Shown piece by piece: positions 36,052 through 44,584 of a stretch of 64,000 nucleotides of DNA; the stretch's first letter is position 1, and the number at the start of each line of letters is the position of its first letter. Source of the stretch: Sinorhizobium chiapasense (lineage in GTDB: Bacteria > Pseudomonadota > Alphaproteobacteria > Rhizobiales > Rhizobiaceae). The notes beneath the pieces are model-generated. The model worked only from the letters and a program-made list of their open reading frames with translations, was not told the origin of the DNA and did no database searches. A program made the translations under genes and the position numbers. Location of the stretch: assembly GCF_036488675.1 (NCBI RefSeq), contig NZ_CP133152.1, positions 868,001-932,000 of the forward strand, given 5' to 3'.

Positions 36052-36110
36052 TTGCAATCCATCTGAAAAGATGTACCACTTCCGAAGAAAAATTGCAGAA
36101 AAAATGCAAT
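36052..36110. promoter_or_regulatory. TTGCA half-site cluster upstream of gabT
   Basis: Between the regulator and gabT lie TTTGCAAT (36051-36058) and the inverted pair ATTGCA (36092-36097) and TGCAAT (36105-36110), separated by 7 bp. The AT-rich stretch lies 33 to 92 bp before the gabT ATG and could be the operator for the divergent three-domain regulator. The assignment is inferred from position and symmetry only. Confidence 0.45.
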
Positions 36111-36142
36111 ATATTCCTCTGCTCGTAAACAGGACGACGACG

Positions 36143-37411
36143 ATGACCAGCCTCACCGATCGCAAGAACGCAGCCATCTCCCGCGGTGTCGGGATGACCA
36201 CGCAAATCTATGCCGACCGCGCCGAAAATGCCGAGATCTGGGACAAGGACGGCAACCGCTACATCGACTTCGCCTCGGGCATTGCGGTCGTCAACACGGG
36301 TCATCGCCACCCCAAGGTGATTGCGGCGGTCAAGGCCCAGCTCGACCGCTTCACCCACACCTGCCACCAGGTCGTGCCCTATGAGAATTACGTCCATCTC
36401 GCCGAGCGCCTGAACGCGCTAACCCCCGGCAAGTTCGCTAAGAAGACGATCTTCGTCACGACCGGCGCCGAGGCCGTCGAGAACGCGGTCAAGATCGCCC
36501 GCGCCGCGACTGGGCGCCAGGCAATCATCGCCTTTGGCGGCGGCTTCCACGGCCGCACCTTCATGGGCATGGCGCTGACCGGCAAGGTCGTGCCCTACAA
36601 GGTCGGCTTCGGCGCGATGCCGGGAGACGTCTTCCACGCCCCCTTCCCGGTCGAGCTTCACGGCGTCAGCGTCGAGCAGTCGCTGGCGGCGCTGAAGAAA
36701 CTCTTCGCGGCCGACGTCGATCCGGCCCGTGTTGCCGCGATCATCCTCGAGCCCGTTCAGGGCGAAGGCGGCTTCTATCCCGCGCCGACCGCTTTCATGA
36801 AGGCGCTGCGCGAAATCTGCGACCAGCACGGCATCCTGCTGATCGCGGATGAGGTCCAGACCGGCTTTGCCCGCACCGGCAAGCTGTTCGCGATGGAGCA
36901 CCATGACGTAGCGCCGGACCTAGTGACGATGGCGAAGAGCCTCGCCGGCGGCTTTCCGCTCGCCGCGGTCACAGGTCGCGCCGAAATCATGGACGCGCCC
37001 GGACCGGGCGGCCTCGGCGGCACCTATGGCGGCAATCCGCTTGGCATCGCGGCGGCCCACGCTGTCCTCGATGTCATCGAAGAGGAGAAGCTGTGCGAGC
37101 GCGCGGACCAGCTTGGCAACCGCCTGAAGCAGCGCCTCGCCGCAATCCGCGAAAAGGTGCCGGAGATCGTCGATATCCGCGGTCCGGGCTTCATGAATGC
37201 GGTTGAATTCAACGACGTGAAGACGAATCTGCCGAGCGCCGAGTTCGCCAACAAGGTCCGCCTTACTGCGCTGGAAAAAGGCCTGATCCTGCTGACCTGC
37301 GGCGTCCACGGCAACGTCATCCGCTTCCTGGCGCCGATCACGATCCAGGACGAAGTCTTCGCGGAAGCGCTCGATATTCTCGAAGCATCGATCCTCGAGG
37401 CGCGTGGTTGA
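36143..37411 (+). CDS. gabT: 4-aminobutyrate aminotransferase
   Basis: A 422-residue class III PLP aminotransferase. Conserved features include YIDFASGIAVVNTGHRHP, the phosphate-binding TTGAEAVENAVKIAR, and LLIADEVQTGFARTG with the PLP-ring aspartate. The lysine lies in VTMAKSLAGGFPL. It should transfer the amino group of GABA to 2-oxoglutarate, giving succinate semialdehyde, in the cytosol. The ATG at 36143 opens MTSLTDRKNAAISRGVG, the usual start for this family. The succinate-semialdehyde dehydrogenase gene follows 128 bp later, completing the GABA route to succinate. Confidence 0.88.
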   Translation: MTSLTDRKNAAISRGVGMTTQIYADRAENAEIWDKDGNRYIDFASGIAVVNTGHRHPKVIAAVKAQLDRFTHTCHQVVPYENYVHLAERLNALTPGKFAKKTIFVTTGAEAVENAVKIARAATGRQAIIAFGGGFHGRTFMGMALTGKVVPYKVGFGAMPGDVFHAPFPVELHGVSVEQSLAALKKLFAADVDPARVAAIILEPVQGEGGFYPAPTAFMKALREICDQHGILLIADEVQTGFARTGKLFAMEHHDVAPDLVTMAKSLAGGFPLAAVTGRAEIMDAPGPGGLGGTYGGNPLGIAAAHAVLDVIEEEKLCERADQLGNRLKQRLAAIREKVPEIVDIRGPGFMNAVEFNDVKTNLPSAEFANKVRLTALEKGLILLTCGVHGNVIRFLAPITIQDEVFAEALDILEASILEARG

Positions 37412-37539
37412 CGGCAACTCGGGCGCCCGCTATCGCGGGCGTCCGGCCAACGACGCCAGCTCGGCGCGCAACCGCCGCTCCGCAAGAAAATGTAGCGAGG
37501 CTTGGCCCTACCACAACTGGCCCCGCCCGAGGACGTGCC

Positions 37540-39015
37540 ATGGGATTGACATCCGCATTGACCAAGCACCTTCGAGCAGCCGACCTGTTTGCGGCGCTCG
37601 AAAATGTAACCCGCCCTGCCGCCAAGTGGACCGGCGCGACATTCGACGTCGTCAATCCCTCGACCGGTGAATTGCTTGCAACACTTCCGGACATGGGCAT
37701 CGATGAGGCGCATGCCGCGATCGACGCGGCGGCCGCGGCGCAAGGCCTCTGGGCTGCAAAGCCGGCGAAAGACCGAAGCACGATCCTGCGCCGCTGGCAT
37801 GACCTGATCGTAGAGCATGCCGACGATCTTGCCGCCATTCTCACCGCCGAAATGGGCAAGCCGCTGGTGGAAGCGAAGGGCGAGGTTCTTCACGCGGCAT
37901 CCTATGTCGAGTGGTATGCGGAGGAAGCCAAGCGCGTCTATGGCGAGACCTTCCCGGCGCCGGCCAACGACCGCCGCATGATCGTCATCAAGCAGCCCGT
38001 CGGCGTTGTCGGCACCATCACGCCGTGGAATTTCCCGGCTTCCATGGTGGCGCGCAAGATCTCGCCGGCACTCGCCGCCGGCTGCGCGGTCGTGCTGAAA
38101 CCGGCAGAACAGACGCCGCTCGTCGCCGGCGCGATGTTCGTGCTCGCGGAAAAGGCAGGCTTTCCGAAGGGCGTTGTCAATCTGCTTTACGCCGCTGAAG
38201 GCGCCCCGATCGGCCGCGAACTCTGCAGCAACCCCAAAGTCCGCAAGATCAGCTTCACCGGCTCCACCGAGGTCGGCCGGCTCCTGATGCGGCAATGTTC
38301 CGACCAGATCAAGAAGGTCAGTCTGGAGCTGGGCGGCAATGCTCCCTTCATCGTTTTCGATGACGCCGATATCGACGAGGCGGTGGACGGCGCCGTTCAG
38401 GCCAAGTTCCGCAATGCCGGCCAGACCTGCGTTTCGGCTAACCGCATCTATGTGCAAGCCGCCGTGCACGACGTGTTCGCGGAAAAATTCGTCGCCCGCG
38501 TGCGCGAGCTCACAGTCGGCGACGGGTTTTCTGCCGGGGTCGCGATAGGTCCGATGATCGACAGCCATGCGCTCGAGAAGATCGAGGCGCATGTCGCCGA
38601 TGCCTTGGCCAAGGGCGGAAAAGTACGATGCGGCGGCAGGCGGATCGGCACCAAGGGCACTTTCTTCGAGCCAACGGTTCTGACCGGCATTTCACACCAG
38701 ATGCGCGTTGCGCAGGAAGAGACCTTCGGCCCGATCGCCCCGATCATCCGTTTCGAAACCGCCGAGCAGGTGGTGGCCGAGGCGAACGATACGATCTATG
38801 GCCTCGCCGCCTATTTCTATGCCGAGAACCTGAAGCGGGTCTGGCACGTCGCCGAGGCGCTGGAATACGGCATGGTCGGCATCAATACCGGGCGGATGTC
38901 ATCCGAGGCCGCTCCCTTCGGCGGCATCAAGCAATCGGGCATCGGCCGGGAAGGCTCCCGCCACGGGCTCGAGGACTATCTGGAGATGAAGTATCTCTGC
39001 ATGGGCAACATCTGA
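37540..39015 (+). CDS. gabD: Succinate-semialdehyde dehydrogenase
   Basis: A 491-residue aldehyde dehydrogenase. TPWNFPASMVARKISPALAA shows the NAD(P)-binding region, FTGSTEVGRLL the glycine motif, and LELGGNAPFIVF the general base glutamate. The catalytic cysteine is in FRNAGQTCVSANR. The pattern matches the GabD class. It oxidises succinate semialdehyde to succinate, feeding the citric acid cycle. The ATG at 37540, with GAGGA upstream, was chosen over an in-frame start 44 codons earlier that has no homology-like sequence. Its stop is 15 bp from the convergent fabI gene. Confidence 0.88.
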   Translation: MGLTSALTKHLRAADLFAALENVTRPAAKWTGATFDVVNPSTGELLATLPDMGIDEAHAAIDAAAAAQGLWAAKPAKDRSTILRRWHDLIVEHADDLAAILTAEMGKPLVEAKGEVLHAASYVEWYAEEAKRVYGETFPAPANDRRMIVIKQPVGVVGTITPWNFPASMVARKISPALAAGCAVVLKPAEQTPLVAGAMFVLAEKAGFPKGVVNLLYAAEGAPIGRELCSNPKVRKISFTGSTEVGRLLMRQCSDQIKKVSLELGGNAPFIVFDDADIDEAVDGAVQAKFRNAGQTCVSANRIYVQAAVHDVFAEKFVARVRELTVGDGFSAGVAIGPMIDSHALEKIEAHVADALAKGGKVRCGGRRIGTKGTFFEPTVLTGISHQMRVAQEETFGPIAPIIRFETAEQVVAEANDTIYGLAAYFYAENLKRVWHVAEALEYGMVGINTGRMSSEAAPFGGIKQSGIGREGSRHGLEDYLEMKYLCMGNI

Positions 39016-39030
39016 GAGACAACGGCGTCG

Positions 39031-39816
39031 TCAGTCGACGATGTGGTAGCCACCGTCGACGTACAGCACCTGGCCGGTTATGAGCCGCGCTGCGTCGTGG
39101 GCGAGAAACGCCGTCGCCATGCCGACGTCATCGATGTCGACGAGTTCGTGGGCTGGTGCCTTCAGCTTCGTCTTTTCGAGGAGCGCGTCGAATTCAGGGA
39201 TGCCGGATGCGGCGCGGGTGGCAAGGGCGCCGGGCGAAATCGCGTGGACGCGAATGCCCTTGGGGCCAAGCTCGGCGGCCATGTAGCGCACGGCGCTTTC
39301 AAGTGCCGCCTTGGCGACGCCCATGATGTTGTAGTTCTCCACCACCACCTGTGACCCGTAATAGGTCATGGTGAAAAGCGTGCCGCCGTTCTTCATCAGC
39401 GGCTCCGCGAGCTGGGCCATGCGGATGAAGGACCAGCAGGATATCTCCATTGTCGTCAGGAACCCCTCGCGCGGCGCGTCGGTCACGCGCCCGCCGAGCG
39501 TATCCCTCGGGGAGAAGGCGATCGAGTGGACGAGGAAGTCGAGTTCTCCCCAGGTCTCGCCGATGCGCTCGAAGACCGTCTCGATCTGGCCGGGCACCGC
39601 CATGTCCAGCGGCAGGAAGATCGGGGTATCGAGCTCGTGCGCCAGCGGCTCGACATGCGGTTTTGCCTTGTCGTTGAGATAGGTCACTGCGAGGTCTGCG
39701 CCCAAGGCGCGAAACGCGCGGGCACAACCCCAAGCAATAGAGCGGTCGTTGGCAATGCCGACAATCAGGCCCTTGCGGCCTTCTAAAAGCTTGGCCTTCA
39801 CGGTGGGGATGGACAT
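39031..39816 (-). CDS. fabI: Enoyl-ACP reductase, FabI type
   Basis: A 261-residue SDR-fold reductase with the FabI hallmarks: GLIVGIANDRSIAWG at the N-terminus, LVHSIAFSPRD, and a Tyr-X6-Lys pair in NYNIMGVAK. The C-terminal GQVLYVDGGYHI closes the fold. It reduces enoyl-ACP with NAD(P)H in fatty acid synthesis. It ends a leftward operon behind ackA (14-bp gap). In S. meliloti I recall this being the last gene of a phosphate-starvation-induced orfA-pta-ackA-fabI operon. It is probably a second FabI rather than the housekeeping copy. Confidence 0.86.
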   Translation of the reverse strand: MSIPTVKAKLLEGRKGLIVGIANDRSIAWGCARAFRALGADLAVTYLNDKAKPHVEPLAHELDTPIFLPLDMAVPGQIETVFERIGETWGELDFLVHSIAFSPRDTLGGRVTDAPREGFLTTMEISCWSFIRMAQLAEPLMKNGGTLFTMTYYGSQVVVENYNIMGVAKAALESAVRYMAAELGPKGIRVHAISPGALATRAASGIPEFDALLEKTKLKAPAHELVDIDDVGMATAFLAHDAARLITGQVLYVDGGYHIVD

Positions 39817-39830
39817 GCGGGGTCTCCGGG

Positions 39831-41015
39831 TCAGGCGTTGGGCGCGCTGATGAGCGCCAAGGTATGGCGCGCGATCATCAGCTCCTCATCGGTTGGGATG
39901 ACATGAACAGCAACCCGGCTCCCGGCCGGAGAGATCAACGCCGCGCCAGCCTCGTTCGCTGCCGGGTCGAGCTCTGCCCCGAGCCAGGCGAGGCCTTCAA
40001 CGATGCGGGCGCGGATCGCGGCCGAGTTTTCGCCGACGCCTGCGGTGAAAACGAAGGCGTCGATCCCTCCCAATGCCGCCGCGAGCATCCCCGCATTGAG
40101 CACGCACCGGTAAACAAAATGAGCGATGGCAAGCGCGGCATGGGGATCGTCGCTCGCGAGAAGATCACGCATGTCGTTCGAGAGGCCGGAGAGCCCTTTG
40201 AGCCCGGCATCATGATAGAGAAGATCCGAGACCGCCTGCGCCTTCATGCCCTTCTGGAGGATGAGGTAGAGGACGACACCCGGATCGAGCTGACCCGGCC
40301 GCGTCCCCATCGGCAGCCCGTCGAGCGCCGTGAAACCCATCGTGCTCTCGATGCTGCGCCCGTCCCGCAGCGCGCACATCGAGGCACCGCTGCCGAGGTG
40401 AGCGACGATGACGCGCCCTTGGGCTGCCTGCGGCGCCACCTTTCGGAGCCGCTCGGCGATATATTCGTACGAAAGTCCGTGAAAGCCGTAGCGCCGGACA
40501 CCCTCATCATAGAAGGCTCGCGGCAGAGCATAGCAATCGGTGTGCTCCGCGTGGCCACGATGAAAGGCGGTGTCGAAGCAGGCAACCTGCGGCACATCCG
40601 GATTGATCTCCATGGCGAGACGAATCGGCGCCAGGTTGTTCGGCTGATGCAAAGGCGCGAGATCCTGGTAGCTTGCAAGGCGGTCGAGCACCCCCGCATC
40701 GATAAGGGCGGGCCGCACGTAGTCCGGACCGCCGTGCACGACCCGGTGACCGACCGCTCGCAACTTGAAGCCCTCCAGCGTCAGGAGCCAACGTCTGGCT
40801 TCGGCAATGGCGGTCGGAAGATCTCGAACCGCTTTCGCGTCATAGGTCTGGTCGATGAGCGGGACGCCGTCGGCCGCCGCCGCCTGCAGGCGCGGCCGGG
40901 TGCCGATGCCGTCGATTTTCCCGCGAATCTGACGTGTCAGGTCCGTTCCGGCGATGCCGAAGACTTGGAACTTCAGGCTCGATGAACCAGCGTTGACGAC
41001 AAGAAGAGCGTCCAT
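39831..41015 (-). CDS. ackA: Acetate kinase
   Basis: A 394-residue ASKHA-fold kinase. The start [39 protein letters not shown] and [13 protein letters not shown] are family signatures. It interconverts acetyl phosphate plus ADP with acetate plus ATP. It lies between pta (4-bp gap) and fabI (14-bp gap), so the pair forms the Pta-AckA route for substrate-level phosphorylation. Length is normal. Acyl specificity (acetate versus propionate) is not visible. Confidence 0.9.
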   Translation of the reverse strand: MDALLVVNAGSSSLKFQVFGIAGTDLTRQIRGKIDGIGTRPRLQAAAADGVPLIDQTYDAKAVRDLPTAIAEARRWLLTLEGFKLRAVGHRVVHGGPDYVRPALIDAGVLDRLASYQDLAPLHQPNNLAPIRLAMEINPDVPQVACFDTAFHRGHAEHTDCYALPRAFYDEGVRRYGFHGLSYEYIAERLRKVAPQAAQGRVIVAHLGSGASMCALRDGRSIESTMGFTALDGLPMGTRPGQLDPGVVLYLILQKGMKAQAVSDLLYHDAGLKGLSGLSNDMRDLLASDDPHAALAIAHFVYRCVLNAGMLAAALGGIDAFVFTAGVGENSAAIRARIVEGLAWLGAELDPAANEAGAALISPAGSRVAVHVIPTDEELMIARHTLALISAPNA

Positions 41016-41019
41016 GGCA

Positions 41020-41976
41020 TTACACCGCTGCTAATTGCGCGGCTCGTCGCCGCGCGGCATAGAGCGCAGCGACGGCGCATGATGCAAGGCGGGTGCGCAC
41101 CGAATCCGCGCGCGAGGTCAGCACGATCGGCACCCGGGCACCAAGAACGATTCCCGCCGCGTCCGCATGGGAAAGGAATGTCAGGTTCTTGGCGAGCATG
41201 TTCCCGGCCTCGAGGTCCGGCACGACGAGGATCTCGGCGTGGCCGGCGACCGGTGAATTGATGCCCTTGATGCGCGCGGCTTCCGGATCGATCGCGTTGT
41301 CGAAGGCGAGTGGCCCTTCGAGCAAGCCGCCCGTGATCTGGCCGCGCTCGGCCATCTTGCAAAGTGCGGCCGCCTCGATCGTCGACGGAATCTTCGTCGT
41401 CACCGTCTCCACCGCCGAAAGGATGGCCACGCGCGGCTCGCCGAGACCGATCGTGACCCACAGATCGATCGCGTTCTGCACGATATCGCGCTTGGCTTCG
41501 AGGTCCGGGAAGATATTGATCGCCGCGTCCGTGATGAACAGCGTCTCGGCGTGGCCGGGCACATCCATCACGAAGACGTGGCTGATCCGCCGGTCAGTGC
41601 GAAGACCGGTGGCGGAGGCGGCGACCTCGTGCATCAGCTCGTCGGTATGCAGGCTGCCCTTCATCAGGAGCTCGCCCTTGCCTTCGCGGATCAATGCGAC
41701 TGCCTTGGCGGCCGCGGCATGACTGTGCGGCACATCGACGATTTCCCACCGCCCGAGATCGAGCCCATGTTCCGCCGCGACATTGCGAATCCTGGCTTCC
41801 GGCCCGACCAGCACGGGTGTGATGAGCCCCATCCCGGCGGCTTCAAGGGCGCCGCTCAGCGAAGTTTCATCGCAAGGATGCGCCACGATGGTGACGGCGG
41901 GCGCCTCGGCTCGTGCGGCCGCGATCAATCGGTCATATTTGGATGGCTGGGTCGCCAGCGTGGTCACCTCGGACAC
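41020..41976 (-). CDS. pta: Phosphate acetyl/butyryltransferase (short Pta type)
   Basis: A 318-residue enzyme of the PTA_PTB family, without the N-terminal domains of long Pta. Motifs include [46 protein letters not shown] and [14 protein letters not shown]. It transfers the acyl group of acetyl-CoA to phosphate. Translation starts 17 bp after the DUF3141 gene, and ackA follows 4 bp after its stop. The operon thus encodes acetyl-CoA to acetate conversion with ATP gain. Substrate preference between acetyl and butyryl cannot be decided from sequence. Confidence 0.88.
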   Translation of the reverse strand: MSEVTTLATQPSKYDRLIAAARAEAPAVTIVAHPCDETSLSGALEAAGMGLITPVLVGPEARIRNVAAEHGLDLGRWEIVDVPHSHAAAAKAVALIREGKGELLMKGSLHTDELMHEVAASATGLRTDRRISHVFVMDVPGHAETLFITDAAINIFPDLEAKRDIVQNAIDLWVTIGLGEPRVAILSAVETVTTKIPSTIEAAALCKMAERGQITGGLLEGPLAFDNAIDPEAARIKGINSPVAGHAEILVVPDLEAGNMLAKNLTFLSHADAAGIVLGARVPIVLTSRADSVRTRLASCAVAALYAARRRAAQLAAV

Positions 41977-41993
41977 TCGAAACTCCTCCCCAG

Positions 41994-44219
41994 TCAGGAT
42001 GCGTTGCGATCACGTGCGGCCTTGCGCACCACGAGAGGCACTGGTGCTTCTGGTGCTTCACCGCTCAGGCCAAAGAGCGCTGTGACGGCTTGCAGCCGCT
42101 CGACGGCAATGCCAGTCAGCGGTCCCGGAGCCTCCAAGACCTCTCGAAGGGCGGCAAAGGCAGCACGGCGTTGCTCGATTTTCTCCGGCAGCAATTTTGG
42201 AATGGCCGCGAGCGCCGCCTTCTCGTCTACCAGCAACATGAAATACTGTGTGCGCATCAGCGCCTTGAACTCGGCAAGCGTCAATTGCTTGGCGGAGGGA
42301 TGAGCGCGCCGAAGCCGGCGGACCGCTTCGAATCCGCGCTCGTCGACCTTGCCGCGCGCCATGCCGACAAAAAGCAGCGCCCGGGCGAGAGCCTCCTGAA
42401 GGCCGCCCTTGGCCATGTCAGCTTTCAGCGCCGCGATCCTGTTCTCCAGGAGCGCATGGTGCAGCAGGTTCTTTGCCGCCTTGCGCGGAGCGCGGTCGGA
42501 CCTCGTGTCGATGCCAAGCGCGGCTTGCAAGGCTGGCGTGCCATAGATCGCGTGAAAAGTCTGCTCCGAAAGGTGCTCGACCATCTGGCGCCAGGCTTCC
42601 AACCCGTCGACCACCTGCCGGGACATGTTCTCCTGCAGCGCCAACAGCGGGTTGTCAGGCGCCGCCGATTGGCGCTTGTCGCGCACATTCCTGGCGGTCG
42701 CCTCGATCCAGGCCATGACGGGATTGCGTGGACCGAACACTTCATATTGGAGGCGCAGCGGGTGCATGTTCCGCATCGCCTCCGCCATCGGTGGCGTCAC
42801 CATCGCCTTGATCCAGGGCTGCAGATAGGTTCGGTAAAGCGCCAGATTGATCTCGGAAACCCTGGCGGCCGTGGCGAAGCGACGGTCATCCTCGACGTCG
42901 TTGCCACCGAAGGCGCGGATATCGTCGAGCGTGCGCGCCTCGCAGCGCATGACCCATTCCCCGGTGACCAGATCACTGTTTTCTACAGCCGGTCCTACCG
43001 GCTCCAGCACGGCCTCGTAAAGGCCGGGCGGCAGCACGTCGATGAGGTCGATATTGGACGCGAACTCGTCGTGCTCCTTGCGGGCGACGCCGGCGGAAAC
43101 GAAGATGCCGAGATGCCCGATCTTTTCGTGCACCGTATAGACAATGGTCTGCCCGTGTGCACGGATCTCGTCGACGCTGTCGTAAAGATCCAGGATCCAG
43201 TCGAGCGCCTGCGCCGGCGGGGTGATGTTATCGCCCTTCGAGCAGAAAACGACGATCGGCGAGTGGATGTTGCGCATATCGATGGTCGTGCCGTCGGAGG
43301 TCTGGATCTCGCCCGCGGCAAGCTTGTTGCCGACGAAGAGCTCATCGACGATGAACTGCATCTCCTCTGCGTTCAGCTTCACATGGCCGCCCCACCAGCG
43401 CTCGAAGCCCAGATAGCGGCCAGCCTCGGTATCGATCTTCGAGTAGAGGTTATATTGCTTGGTCCAGAGCGTGTTGGCGGGGTTCTGGTTCTCGAAATTC
43501 TGCACGAGCCAGGCGCCATCGAATATCCCGGCGCCAAGATCGCCTGTGAGCGCAGTCAGCCAGCTGCCGCCGAGCAGGCCTCCCGAATAGCGCATGGGAT
43601 ATTGGCCTCTGACACCCGCCCAATAGGAAAGTGGCGCGCCCGCGATGATGATCGGACCGAACAGTTCCGGGCGCAAAGAGGCAACGATCATCACCGCCCA
43701 GCCGGCCTGGCAATTGCCGATGACACAGGGCTTGCCGTCCGCTTCGGGATGCCTTGCAATCACGGTTTCGAGGAAGATCGCTTCGGCGCGGGCGATGTCC
43801 TCGATCGTCTGGCCCGGGACGGGCTCGGGAAGGAAACCGATAAAATAACAGGCGTGCCCTGCCTTCATCGCGACGCCGATCTCGCTGTCCGCCTTGAAGC
43901 CCCCAATGCCGGGCCCGTGGCCCGCGCGCGGATCGACGACGATGAACGGCCTTTTCAACGGATCGATCACCGCGTCGGCGGGCGGCACTATCCGGACGAG
44001 TGCATAGTTGACGGGGCGATCGAGCTTGCGGCCATCGCAGACGAGTTCCGCTTCGTAGTCGAGCACGTGGGGCGCCGCGCGTGCCGTATGCTCTTCGTAC
44101 TGGATGCCGCGCTGCCGCATCACGTCCAGAAACAGGATGGAGCGCTGCCAGGCATCAAGCGCATAAGCGTAGGCATCGGCAAAGGTTGGTATTGTCGGGA
44201 TGGTGGATTGCTCAGGCAT
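41994..44219 (-). CDS. DUF3141-family protein, PHA-synthase-like alpha/beta hydrolase (orfA of the pta-ackA operon)
   Basis: A 741-residue protein. The N-terminal 350 residues resemble an alpha/beta hydrolase of PHA synthase type. The nucleophile elbow is VIGNCQAGWA with Cys170, the acid is probably in FCSKGDNITPP, and the histidine in HEKIGHLGIF. The C-terminal 300 residues are helical and rich in Arg, Glu and Ala. It is the first gene of the operon with pta, ackA and fabI. The start at 44219 (MPEQSTIPTIP) is preferred over an in-frame TTG 17 codons upstream because GGAG precedes it. The family function is unestablished; a thioester-handling role is likely. Confidence 0.75.
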   Translation of the reverse strand: MPEQSTIPTIPTFADAYAYALDAWQRSILFLDVMRQRGIQYEEHTARAAPHVLDYEAELVCDGRKLDRPVNYALVRIVPPADAVIDPLKRPFIVVDPRAGHGPGIGGFKADSEIGVAMKAGHACYFIGFLPEPVPGQTIEDIARAEAIFLETVIARHPEADGKPCVIGNCQAGWAVMIVASLRPELFGPIIIAGAPLSYWAGVRGQYPMRYSGGLLGGSWLTALTGDLGAGIFDGAWLVQNFENQNPANTLWTKQYNLYSKIDTEAGRYLGFERWWGGHVKLNAEEMQFIVDELFVGNKLAAGEIQTSDGTTIDMRNIHSPIVVFCSKGDNITPPAQALDWILDLYDSVDEIRAHGQTIVYTVHEKIGHLGIFVSAGVARKEHDEFASNIDLIDVLPPGLYEAVLEPVGPAVENSDLVTGEWVMRCEARTLDDIRAFGGNDVEDDRRFATAARVSEINLALYRTYLQPWIKAMVTPPMAEAMRNMHPLRLQYEVFGPRNPVMAWIEATARNVRDKRQSAAPDNPLLALQENMSRQVVDGLEAWRQMVEHLSEQTFHAIYGTPALQAALGIDTRSDRAPRKAAKNLLHHALLENRIAALKADMAKGGLQEALARALLFVGMARGKVDERGFEAVRRLRRAHPSAKQLTLAEFKALMRTQYFMLLVDEKAALAAIPKLLPEKIEQRRAAFAALREVLEAPGPLTGIAVERLQAVTALFGLSGEAPEAPVPLVVRKAARDRNAS

Positions 44220-44296
44220 GACGTCCACTCCACGCTGCGACCGAAGGTCGGTCCCATTTCCTATTGTCAAATACGAGCAACCGTCTTTGTCGAGCG

Positions 44297-44310
44297 TTGA
44301 TCTGCGTCAA
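44297..44310 (-). promoter_or_regulatory. FixK/FNR-type box upstream of the DUF3141-pta-ackA-fabI operon
   Basis: TTGAT-CTGC-GTCAA matches the FNR/FixK consensus TTGAY-N4-RTCAA exactly. Its centre is about 84 bp before the DUF3141 gene start, leaving room for a -41.5 activation site and a leader of about 40 bases. The divergent htpG start is about 280 bp away, so the leftward operon is the probable target. Confidence 0.55.
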
Positions 44311-44525
44311 AGAAGGCACGCGACGAGGCCGCAACACTATCCATCGTTGAAAACCCGTTGATGTCTTTGATTTTACGCTCTTTTATTTTGCGGGGTCGGA
44401 CGACCGTAGCAACGCCGTGTTACGGCGATTTGACAATTCGCACAAAAAAGATGCGCCGATCACCTTCGGCCCTCGGCGGCCGCGCAGGCAGGATGGCACT
44501 GAACGGCACCGGTCGCAAGACTACC

Positions 44526-44554
44526 CTTGAAATTCGACGCGCGGGCTGCCAATT
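44526..44554 (+). promoter_or_regulatory. Possible heat-shock (RpoH) promoter of htpG
   Basis: CTTGAAA at 44526-44532 and CCAATT at 44549-44554, 16 bases apart, resemble alpha-proteobacterial RpoH -35 and -10 elements. They lie 30 to 60 bp upstream of the htpG ATG. The -10 match is partial, so the call is tentative. No CIRCE element was found. Confidence 0.35.
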
Positions 44555-44584
44555 GGGGCAAAAGCCAAGGAGGTTTGCAACGCG

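Noticed and set aside
41913..44300. A 795-codon open frame on the plus strand opposite the DUF3141 gene.
   Set aside because: It is the antisense shadow of a gene with clear motifs and operon context. Its translation is Arg/His/Asp-rich with no domain, signal or ribosome-binding site.
44220..44584. A PHO box expected upstream of the DUF3141-pta-ackA-fabI operon.
   Set aside because: Only weak partial matches (TTGTCAA-N4-CCGTAAC) were seen. They are too poor to list as a feature.
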